A stretch of DNA of 57,362 bases from a virus. The notes beneath the pieces were generated by a model. That model was not told the origin of the DNA. It made no database searches and was given only the letters and a program-made list of their open reading frames with translations. The position numbers were made by a program, and so were the translations under genes. Positions 1 through 9,000 of this stretch are shown here, in pieces. Every line of letters begins with the position of its first letter. Position 1 is the first letter of the stretch. The stretch lies in the IMG/VR virus record IMGVR_UViG_3300030522_000007, positions 1 through 57,362 of that record. One strand, given 5' to 3'.

Positions 1-99
1 TCTGGGCCGCATGGTCGGCGCCCACGATCAATGGCGACGGCGCTGACTGCATGGTCGGCGACCTGGTGGTGCAGCTCACCGCAGGCGCTGCCACGAATT
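1..99. repeat. Terminal direct repeat, left copy
   Basis: Bases 1-99 are identical to 57251-57349. The copies diverge at base 100 (C here, G at 57350). A 99-base exact end overlap that preserves a reading frame is what an assembler leaves when it linearises a circular or circularly permuted phage genome. A true terminal redundancy of this length is possible but less likely. Confidence 0.9.
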
Positions 100-494
100 C
101 GCAGAACGGCCCGCAGATTCCGCGCTACACGGTCTACAACCCACGGACCCGCACGGCGACGCACTCAGCAGTTTCTGTGCAATTCGGTGATACGACCACG
201 GTTGACGAGTTCTATACCTCCAACTCATCGAATACATACGACGGGCCGAGTTTGGTCTATGACCCGGTGGCAAATCGTTATTACTTCTGGACGCTAATGC
301 AGGCCAATGCAATGCAGGCGTTCGAGGTAAATCCGACCACCACGCCGTGGACGCTGACGAAGAAGACATTCACCGGCGCCGCGCCGAATCCGCACAAGAT
401 CATGGGCCGCAAGATGATGTTGCTAACGGCTGCAAATGCCATCGTGTTTTTCAACGACGGCAGCACAGATGCTTACCTGTACAAACTGAGATAG
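1..494 (+). CDS. C-terminal end of the large tail/receptor-binding protein (continues from 53437)
   Basis: The frame is open from base 3 and stops at 492-494. It is the end of the 1,435-residue protein that starts near 53437: the 99-base terminal overlap joins the two pieces in the same frame. The segment contains short beta-rich blade-like repeats (PSLVYDPVANRYYFWTL, then a block ending YLYKLR), consistent with the last blades of a kelch-like beta-propeller. It probably recognises the host surface at the tail tip; that role is inferred from domain type and position. The methionine at 51 is internal and not a start. The next gene begins 7 bases downstream. Confidence 0.85.
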   Translation, partial: WAAWSAPTINGDGADCMVGDLVVQLTAGAATNSQNGPQIPRYTVYNPRTRTATHSAVSVQFGDTTTVDEFYTSNSSNTYDGPSLVYDPVANRYYFWTLMQANAMQAFEVNPTTTPWTLTKKTFTGAAPNPHKIMGRKMMLLTAANAIVFFNDGSTDAYLYKLR

Positions 495-501
495 AGCGAA
501 G

Positions 502-1143
502 ATGACGACACTCGTTGTTCACGACACTACCAAGCGCGTCGGCGGTTCCGATGAGGCGCTGACTGGCAGTACGCCTGACACCGTTGGCTCGGGGGCCTGG
601 TCGAAGATCAGTTCAGGCCCGGACATGACCCGAAAGGTCAATTACTCCGAGCCGAACACCGCAGCAACGGTCACGCGCTACAGCAACGCGCAAGACCCCG
701 GCGACGACGTGTACGACGTGTACGTCGAATCGCCAGGCGGCGACGATGGTATCTGGGCGTGCGGTCGCATGCAGGTGGACGGTTCATGCTACGGCCTATT
801 TGCGCGCAAGACAGGCGATTATGCGCAGCTTGAACTGGTGGCTGCCGATGGGAGCCGGTCAAGTATCGGAGCCCAGGTAAACACGATAGGCCTGAATTCG
901 GCTTGGCGTGCCGCCTGCAAGATTGCATTCAGCGGAGCGAATATCACCTGCACGGTGTACTACAGCACCGACGGCTCTGACCTTGTGGCCGCGACGCCAT
1001 TCGTCCGCACTGACTCGACGATCACGAGTCGCGGCAAGGGCGGGCTGATGTCCTACGACGGCCGCATCAACGTCTTCAAAGTGACAAATGCAGCGACCGT
1101 CGCCACTGGCGTAATTCGGCGCGCCCTTCTGGGCATCGGGTAA
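502..1143 (+). CDS. Virion-associated protein, unknown, beta-rich
   Basis: A protein of 213 residues starting ATG at 502, only 7 bases after the stop of the tail protein. It is rich in Ser, Thr, Gly and Asp, with alternating hydrophobic residues typical of beta-sandwich folds. The segment GIWACGRMQVDGSCYGLF and later strands resemble a concanavalin/LamG-like carbohydrate-binding sandwich, but I cannot confirm the family. No signal peptide or membrane segment is seen. Its place between the tail spike and other structural genes suggests a tail accessory protein. Function is inferred from context only. Confidence 0.75.
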   Translation: MTTLVVHDTTKRVGGSDEALTGSTPDTVGSGAWSKISSGPDMTRKVNYSEPNTAATVTRYSNAQDPGDDVYDVYVESPGGDDGIWACGRMQVDGSCYGLFARKTGDYAQLELVAADGSRSSIGAQVNTIGLNSAWRAACKIAFSGANITCTVYYSTDGSDLVAATPFVRTDSTITSRGKGGLMSYDGRINVFKVTNAATVATGVIRRALLGIG

Positions 1144-1171
1144 CTCAGCAAACCATCGAAAGGAATTAAGC

Positions 1172-1675
1172 ATGAGCGACAACTACACTGCAAATGCAGG
1201 GTCCGGCGGCGACACATTCGCAGCCGACGACATCGCTGGCGTCAAGCACCCGCGCGTCAAGGTCGGGTGGGGCGCCGATGGCGCTGCGACCGACGCATCA
1301 GTGACCGCGCCGCTGCCGGTGCAGACGAGCATCGAGTCGAGCCAGATGATGATCGGTGGCGTGGTGGTGACGCCGAAGTTTGCCGCCATCGCTGCGTCGA
1401 CAAGCGGCAACAACACCATCGTGGCCGCAGTCACGAGCAAGAAGATTCGGGTGCTGTCCGCGTGGTTCGTCGCCGCCGGCACTGTGAATGCAAAGTTCCA
1501 GAGCGGCGCAAGCGGCACTGATCTTACGGGCCTGTTCTACGGGGTCATCAACGCTGGTGCGGTGCTGCCGTTCAACCCGGCCGGCTGGTTTGAGTCGGCT
1601 TCTGGTGTGCTGCTGAACCTGAACCTGTCGGCAGCGATCGCCGTTGGCGGCTCCATCACTTACATCGAGGTGTAA
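1172..1675 (+). CDS. Phage structural protein, unknown
   Basis: A protein of 167 residues. The ATG at 1172 follows a good ribosome-binding site (GAAAGGAAT at 1159-1167). The sequence is small-residue rich, with a polar N terminus (SDNYTANAGSGG) and hydrophobic strands such as KKIRVLSAWFVAAG, a pattern common in phage tail-fibre-associated or decoration proteins. Catalytic motifs are absent. It sits in the rightward tail cassette between two other beta-rich genes. Role inferred from neighbours. Confidence 0.75.
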   Translation: MSDNYTANAGSGGDTFAADDIAGVKHPRVKVGWGADGAATDASVTAPLPVQTSIESSQMMIGGVVVTPKFAAIAASTSGNNTIVAAVTSKKIRVLSAWFVAAGTVNAKFQSGASGTDLTGLFYGVINAGAVLPFNPAGWFESASGVLLNLNLSAAIAVGGSITYIEV

Positions 1676-1678
1676 CCA

Positions 1679-2281
1679 GTGGCCAGCTCGCCGGCCCCGC
1701 TGCCTAGCCTTGGGCTGCTCAACGGCCTCGGTGTTTCTGGCGTCACGTTCGCGGGGACAGTCCCGTCCAAGACCGGGACGATCGGGGTGCCGTTTGCCTG
1801 GGCGTCGCCGGCCCTCGACTCCTACTTCACCGGCGGCGGCACCTATGCGCTGCTGACCGGTACTCTGCCGCCTGGTCTGACGATCAATGCCACGACCGGC
1901 CACCCCGAAGGCACGCCGACCTTTGCCGGAAACTACACGATCTCGATCCGAAAGACCGCCACCAGCGGCAGCCCGGCGACTGCCGACACCAACGCCTTCA
2001 CGATCACGATCAGCGCCGCTGGGGCCTACTCGACATCGCTCGGGCCGTTCGCGCTCAACACCGGCAGCGGGCCCCGTCTGGGACATGCGTGCTCCTGGTC
2101 GATCTTCCACGGCGGCGCCATCGGCTCGCTGACTGGCTGCGTGCTGGAAGAAGGCACCGGCACCACGGACGTGACCACGGGGCTGCTGTTCATCACCGGC
2201 CTCAGTGCGTTCGGCGCGGCCGAGGCGCAAGTGCTGTTCAGCGATGGCGGCAGCGCGCGCAAGCAGGTGGTGATTTCGTGA
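1679..2281 (+). CDS. Putative Ig-like domain protein of the tail cassette
   Basis: A protein of 200 residues with a GTG start at 1679, 3 bases after the preceding stop. Residues about 40-105 carry the pattern of a bacterial Ig-like (He_PIG type) domain, visible in LPPGLTINATTGHPEGTPTF. Such domains in phage virions usually bind surfaces weakly or act as spacers. The C-terminal third is small-residue rich. The stop overlaps the next start as GTGA at 2278-2281, so the two genes are likely co-translated. Domain call moderate, virion role inferred. Confidence 0.75.
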   Translation: MASSPAPLPSLGLLNGLGVSGVTFAGTVPSKTGTIGVPFAWASPALDSYFTGGGTYALLTGTLPPGLTINATTGHPEGTPTFAGNYTISIRKTATSGSPATADTNAFTITISAAGAYSTSLGPFALNTGSGPRLGHACSWSIFHGGAIGSLTGCVLEEGTGTTDVTTGLLFITGLSAFGAAEAQVLFSDGGSARKQVVIS

Positions 2282-2793
2282 GCGACATGCTGCGCAACTG
2301 GTCCGAGACGCTGCCGGGAGGCATGCTTATCTCTGGCACCGAGTTCTGCGGCTTGCTGGCCGAGGACATCGAGATTGCCGCGGCGGGCGGAGATGTCGGC
2401 GCCGGGATCATGAGCGGCTTCGGCCTGGTCGCCGGCAAGCGGTACAAGCTCGTGATCGACACCAGCACCTTCGAACCTGGCAGGCTGTGGCTGAACGAAG
2501 ACGGTTCGGGGTACTCCTACGGCCCGGGAACTTTCACGTTCAACCTGTACGAGGAATCGCTCTTGATCGGCGCCCCGCTTGCCGACCGCGTGGTGACCAT
2601 CACGGTGGGCGACGACGCCGGTCCGATCAGCTACGTGCGGATGCGCGAGGTGGCGCTGTTCATGAGCGAGTTGCACTTGATCCATGGCCTGCTGGCAGGA
2701 TCCCCGCTGACCGTCACCCAAAGCTCGCGCGACGCCGGCAGCATCAGCCAGACGCTGACGGGCACGAGTTCGGTGGTTGTCGAGAGGGCCTAA
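2278..2793 (+). CDS. Phage protein, unknown (tail cassette)
   Basis: The GTG at 2278 overlaps the upstream stop by 4 bases, giving 171 residues; an ATG at 2287 is the alternative. A longer reading frame upstream is open but lies inside the previous gene. The product is acidic with beta-strand-like segments (YKLVIDTSTF, RVVTITVGDDAG) and no recognised motif. It is tightly packed with its neighbours, so it is probably part of the same structural operon. Confidence 0.7.
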   Translation: MSDMLRNWSETLPGGMLISGTEFCGLLAEDIEIAAAGGDVGAGIMSGFGLVAGKRYKLVIDTSTFEPGRLWLNEDGSGYSYGPGTFTFNLYEESLLIGAPLADRVVTITVGDDAGPISYVRMREVALFMSELHLIHGLLAGSPLTVTQSSRDAGSISQTLTGTSSVVVERA

Positions 2794-3027
2794 GTGCTCT
2801 CGCCGCGGCTGGTCCAGGCGCAAGGCTTTGGGGCCGGCAGCACGCCATTCCTGATCGCCGTGCAGGGCCTGTGGCATGTGTCTTCCACAGAAAACGGCCC
2901 AATGGGAGGCGGATACTTGCCGCCGCATGTTGAGCCAGACCGGTTCGACCGACAGCGCACTTTGTTGGAGTTGGATGACGAAGACATCCTGCTCATCATG
3001 GCGCACCTTCATAGGATCGTCCAATGA
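2794..3027 (+). CDS. Small phage protein, unknown
   Basis: A protein of 77 residues. The GTG at 2794 directly follows the TAA at 2791-2793, and its own stop overlaps the next start (ATGA at 3024-3027). The N-terminal half is Gly- and Pro-rich; the C terminus is likely helical (LLELDDEDILLIMAHLHRI). It lies directly before the giant polyvalent gene and may be translated with it. Function unknown. Confidence 0.65.
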   Translation: MLSPRLVQAQGFGAGSTPFLIAVQGLWHVSSTENGPMGGGYLPPHVEPDRFDRQRTLLELDDEDILLIMAHLHRIVQ

Positions 3028-6000
3028 CAGCCGCGACGTGCCTGATGCTTCACTTTCGGCCGGGCTCGCCGATCCATGCCTACCGGGCCGCGATGGCCGA
3101 GGACGTGCGCGCCCTCATCGCCTCGGGAACAAGCCTGGAAGCCGCGTGGACGGAAGTGGCCGAGGGCAAACTTGCGGACCTGAGCGCCGAGCGCCAGCGC
3201 ATCGCTGACGAGCTGCAGGAGGCTTACGCCAAGACCCCGGCGGGCCAGCGCGCGGCCACGCCCAAGCCCCAGAAAGCCACGCTCTACCGCACACGCGAAG
3301 CCGCAGAGCAGGCGCGCGACGCGCTGGGCAACACCCACCGGCTGCAGGCGGTGAAGGGCGGCTTCATCCTGAGACAGTCGACCGACAAGGAACTGGCCGC
3401 GGCCGAGCGCAACGGCCGGCGCCTGGCCAGCGGCGGTGGCGTTGATGTGGAGAACGATTCGCTGCTCACGGCCATTGCCAAGCTGGGCGGCATCGCCATG
3501 AAGGAGCGCGCCGACACCATCGGCACCGGCAACCGCAACATCGGCGGCAAGATGCTCTTTCGCCTGGGCGGCAAGGACATCGACACGCTGGCGACCGAGG
3601 CGCTGCAGGAGTTCGGCTACATCCCTGCCGACGTGCGCGGCGACCCGACGAACTGGCTGCGCAGCGCCATCGCGGCCGAGTTTGCGGGGACGCAGACCTA
3701 TCACAGCGAGCAGGGCACGGAGTGGATGGAAGACGCCCAGCGCCGCTACGAGGATGGCATGGGCGACCCCGAAGCGCTGGCTGATTTCACGCCAGACGAT
3801 CTTGAATCCGGGGGGTACACTGGCGTCTCGCCGGCAGTGCAGGCCGCGACCGAAAGCATGCTGGCCGACGCCGCGGAGCAGGGCATCGACATCGAAGCCT
3901 TGCAGGAACGCGCGGCCACTGCCACGCAAGAAGGAACCGTCGATGAGTACCACGCAGAAGTCGCACGAGCCGTCGCCGAAGCTGTTGAAACTCTCCAAGC
4001 GCAGCGCCGGGTTGCTGGCGGACCTGACGCCGCAAGAGCGCGAGCAGGCGATCAGGGTGACGGCGAATCTGCTGGCGAAGCGGGCCAAGAACAAGGCGAC
4101 GAAGGCCTGACCCTCGAAGCGCAGGACGCCGAGAGCCTGCGCGCTAAGACCGACCGCGAAGCCGCGGCGCTGGACGCCGAACGCACCGGCAAGGCTGCAG
4201 AGCAATCGCGCCTTGCCAGGGAAGCGCAAGACCGCGAAGTCAACGACCGCGCGCGGCAGGATGCCAGTGCGGAGAACTTCCAGCTCGGCCAGGACGCGAA
4301 CGATGCGCTTGCTGGGCAGGGCGGGCTGTTCGAGGCGGCGCCCCCAGCAAGTGACCAGCAAGTGAGCGGGCCGGCTGAGGAAAAGGGCGCTGCGGGGCCG
4401 GTGAAGGCCGCGCGCCTGACGGACGCAGGCGAGGAGTTGATCCGCAACCGCCGCGGCAAGCTCAAGGGCCTGGCCTGGGATGACGTCTCGGCCATGAACG
4501 ACACGCTCAAGGTCGCGCAGGTGGTGAAGTCCAACGTGTGGCCGCGCCCCGACTACGCCAAGATGGTCGAAGACGGCGCCCCCGCGTGGAAGGCTGCCGC
4601 ACTCAAGGCGGTGTACGACAAGCTCGCCGCGGCGCCAGTCACTCGTACCGCACCGACCGATGCCGACCTCAAGGCCTACATCGAGACGATGCACCAGGTG
4701 CGCGATACGCTGCTGGCCGAACTCGATCGCGTGCAAGAGGCCGGTGGCGGCGGGGATTTGTGGAAGAGCCTCAAGGCCGGCAACGTGTTCGGCAAGGTCT
4801 TCCCAATCCCTGCCGACGCCAGGCCAATGTATGGAGCGCCAAGCCCATTCGACCGCGTGAGCGAGCAAGGCAAGGCCAACAACAAGCGCGCTCTGCTGAT
4901 CGGTGGCAACGGCGCCGTGCAGGCGCTGCAGTTCAGCCACCGCATGCTGTCCAAGGTCAAAGACCTGCTGGCCGATGGCTTTCCGGCAAAGCAGGAGGCC
5001 TGGCAGAAGTCCTACGCAGTTGCCCCGCTGTTTGCGAAGGATGGTCGCTGGGTGGTGGTCGAGAAGGGCTCTACCAGCCGCTCTTACCAGCGCATCGCCA
5101 AAGGGTCGGACCTGGCCGGATACGAGTCACCGGAACTGGCCGAAGCCGTGGCGCGCAGCCTGGTGACGATCAAGAAGCCGGCTGACACGCCGCCGCCGAG
5201 TCGCGGACTGGACCTCGCCGACGCCAATCGCACCGGCCCGGACTGGCGCGGCGGCAAGGATGTGACGGCCGAGCAGGTCATGTCGCACTTCGGGTTCCGC
5301 GGCGTCAACCTGGGCGAGTACGTCAAGGCCAAGCAGGGCGTGGCGCAACTGCACTTGAACCACGTCTTCGACGCCTTCAGCGACCTCGCCGATCTGCTTG
5401 GCGTGCCGCCCAAGGCCATGAGTCTGAACGGCACGCTGGGCGTGGCCGTTGGCGCGCAGGGCAGCGGCAAGGCGCTGGCGCACTTCGTGCCGGGCGTGAA
5501 CGAGATCAACATCACGCGCGACTCTGGGGCCGGTGCGCTGGCCCATGAGTTCGGCCACGCGATGGACCACTACTTTGCGACCCAGCATGGCCGCGCTGTG
5601 TCGATGGCCAAGCGCCCTTACCTGTCGGCGGTTGTGGAGACCATCGGCGACGCCGGCAGCGTGCGTCCTGAAGTCATGGAAGCGATGCGCGCCGTGATGA
5701 AAGCCATCAACGCGCGGCCGATGAGTGAGGCCGAAGCGCGCAAGTACCTGACCGAACAGCGCGAGTTGAACCAGCGCCACCTGGACCGCTGGGTCAAGGA
5801 ATTCAAGGGCAACAAGGGCGCGGACGCCGCGGCGCTGGATGCGGTGGCTGAGAAGTTGAAACGAGGGGATGTTGGCGAGCCGCAGGACACGGACGTTGAA
5901 ACCAACCTCTCCGAGTTCATGCGCGCCGCTGGCCTGAAGCCTGGCAACGCCATCGCCGGCAACGCATTCGCTGTGGCCTACCGACTGCGCGATCTGGCCG

Positions 6001-9000
6001 ACGAAGCGCGCTTCATGGCCTCGCACATCCCCCAGGTGGACACCGATTACGCCAAGGCGTCGGCCGCGATGGACGCCAAGAAGGCGGCCGGCGAGGGCTA
6101 CTGGTCCACGCCATGGGAGAAGTTCGCCCGCGCCTTCGAGACGTTCACCATGGACGCGCTGAAGGACCGCGAGCGCGAGAGCCTGTACTTGAGCGGCTTG
6201 GTCGACAGCGCGGGCTGGCGGGCGTGGGCTGCGGAGACTGGCAAGGCCATCCCGTACCCGGCAGGCGATGAGCGCATGGCGCTGCAGCAGGCGTTTCAGA
6301 AGATGGCTGACACCATCCAGACCCGCGAGGACGACGCCGGCAACGTGGCGATGTTCAGCCGCGCCGTGCGTGAGCAAGGCCTCCCGCGCGAAGCGGCCGA
6401 GATCCACAGCGCCCGCGACACCACCGCGCTGAAGGCCCACCCGGACTACAAGGCCGCCAAGGCGGGCGACGCGGAAGCGGCGGCGCGCCTGGTGCGCGAC
6501 CTCGTGAGCGATGCCGACATCGCGGCGGCGGCAGAGAAGATAGGACCAGGCGCCGTGTGGGTGTTTCCGCACGCCGAGGAAGCCACAGGGCACAACAAGA
6601 TCCCTGCAATGATGGCTGCGCGTTACGCCGCCGAAACTGGCGGATCGGTGGGCCCGCTGATCGTCCAGACAAATCGCGCGTTTCACACCGGCGCAGACGC
6701 CATGCAGCGGCTGATCGCACGCCCATTGTTCGACGGTCAAGTGACTGAAGGCGCGCGCTACGTCATCGCCGACGACGTGTCAACGATGGGCGGGACACTG
6801 GCCGAGTTGGCCGACCACATCCGCGCCGGCGGCGGCAAGGTCGTGGGCGTTGTCACGTTGGCGAACGCGGGCCGCGCGCCTACAATGGCAGGACTGCGCC
6901 TGCAGACTGGCTTGATCGAGAAGCGCTATGGTCAAACTCTCCGAGACACCTTCCACATCGACCCCGCCGCCCTCACCCGCGACGAGGCAAGGTACGTCCT
7001 CGGCTTCCGAGATGCTGACGCCCTCCGAACTCGCGCGGCTGCGGCAGAGCGGCAACGAGGCGATCGCCTACGGGCAAAGGGTCTTTCAGCCCAAGAAGTA
7101 GGCGACCCCTCGGGAGAGGGCGACGGCGGCTTCAGCCGCACCAGCCGCGCCCCCCGCGGTGTGCCCATGGCCGACGCCAAGGCTGTTGTCGCAGCCATCC
7201 GCGAGGCCATGCCAACGGCCCCGGCGATCTACCTGCACGAGACGGTTACGCAGGCCCCAAAAGCCCTGCGCGACGCCATCAAGAGCGCGGGGGCAGAGAA
7301 CGACGTTGAGGCCGCGTACCACGAAGGCGAGATTCACGTCTTCCCGCGCCAGCTCGCATCAGTGGAGCGGATGATGTTCGTGGTGGGCCACCACGAGATC
7401 CGCCACCACGGCCTGCGCTCGATGCTGGGCCCGCGCCTGGGCCCAGTGCTGCTGTCGATGTGGAGTAGCAACCCGGCGCTGAAGGAGGCCGCCCAAGCCA
7501 AGATCGACGCCGGCTTTGCGGGCAGCCGCACGATGGCGGTAGAAGAAGCCCTTGCCGACATGCCGGTGGAACAGATGGAAGCGCTGAACGGCTGGGACAA
7601 GATCGTGGCCGCGGTGCGGCAGTGGCTGCGCCAGGTGGCCGCGCGCCTGCGCCGGTCGGAGTTCAGCGCGCTGGCCGACATGCTCGAGCCCGAGGCCTGG
7701 ACCGACCGCGACGTGGCGGCGATGGTGAACCGTGCCGAGAGCGTGAGCAAGGGCGGGGCGGCGCTGTTTCGGACAGGTGGGACGGTATTTTCTGATGGCG
7801 CCGAGGGGGCGCAATTCAGCCGCACCGTCACGCCGGACTGGATCACCGCCGGCAGCCCAGCGCTGCAGGCCGCGGCCGGCAAGATCGCCACCTACGCCCC
7901 AGCCCAGCCGCTGGCTGAGAAGGCGCGCGCCATGGCCGCGGGCTGGCAGCAGAAACTGGTGCAGGGTGCCTTCGATGCCTACGCCCCGCTCAAAAACCTG
8001 TCCACCGACGCCTACATCGCTGCGCGCATGACCAAGGGTGCCGACGGCGCCTTCGAGGGCATGCTGATGTACGGCAAGCCTGTGATGACTGCCGACGGCG
8101 GTATCCAAGGCGACCTGGACGGCGGCGGGTTCATGGGTGTCATGCGCGAGCTCAAGGGTGAGCACGACCGGTTCTTCATGTGGCTGGCCGGCAACCGGGC
8201 CAAGCGCCTGGCGGGTGAGGGCAAGGAAAACCTGTTCACGCCCGAAGATATCGCCGCCATGGTCAAGCTCAATGAGGGCGTCATGGCCGACGGCACCTCG
8301 CGCGCGCTGGCCTTCAAGAAGGCGCACGACGGATTCAACGACTACAGCAAGTCGGTGCTCGACGTGGCCGAACAGTCCGGCCTGATCGAAGCCGAATCGC
8401 GCAAGCTCTGGGAGCACGATTTCTACGTTCCGTTCTACCGCGTGAACGACGACATGGAGATTGCCGGCCCCAGCAAGATCAAGGGGCTGGTGCGGCGGCG
8501 GGCGTTCGAAAAACTGAAGGGCGGCAAGGAGAACCTCGGCGACCTGATGGACAACACCTTGCGCAACTGGTCGCACTTGCTCTCTGCCTCGCTGGCCAAC
8601 GTGGCGGCGAGCAAATCGCTGCTGGCGGCCGAGAGCGCTGGCATCGCCATCGAGGCCAAGGAAGCCGACGCCAAGGAGATCGCCAAGGCCACCGGCAAGA
8701 AGGGCGGGGCGGTGTACTTCATGGACTCCGGCCTGCAGCGCTGGTTCGTGGTGGAAGACCCGGCGGTGCTTACGGCCATCTCGTCGCTCGAAGCGCCGGC
8801 ATTGTCCGGCCTGCCTTTGAAGATCATGGGCAAGTTCAAGAAGTACCTGACCATGGGCGTGACCGTTGCGCCAGCCTTCAAGGTGCGCAACCTGATCCGC
8901 GACACGCTGGCCGCTCCTGCAGCCAACGAGATGTCATTCAACGTGGCGAAGAACTTGGCGCAAGGCTGGAAGGCCACCGACACCAAGACCGCCAACTACG

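Noticed and set aside
3800-3835. Promoter before the nested frame at 3943
   Set aside because: TACACT resembles a -10 box but there is no acceptable -35 at 16-18 bases.
3009-4940. 643-residue open frame on the minus strand
   Set aside because: Antisense to the polyvalent gene; long only because the GC-rich sequence lacks stop codons. No domain or start signal.
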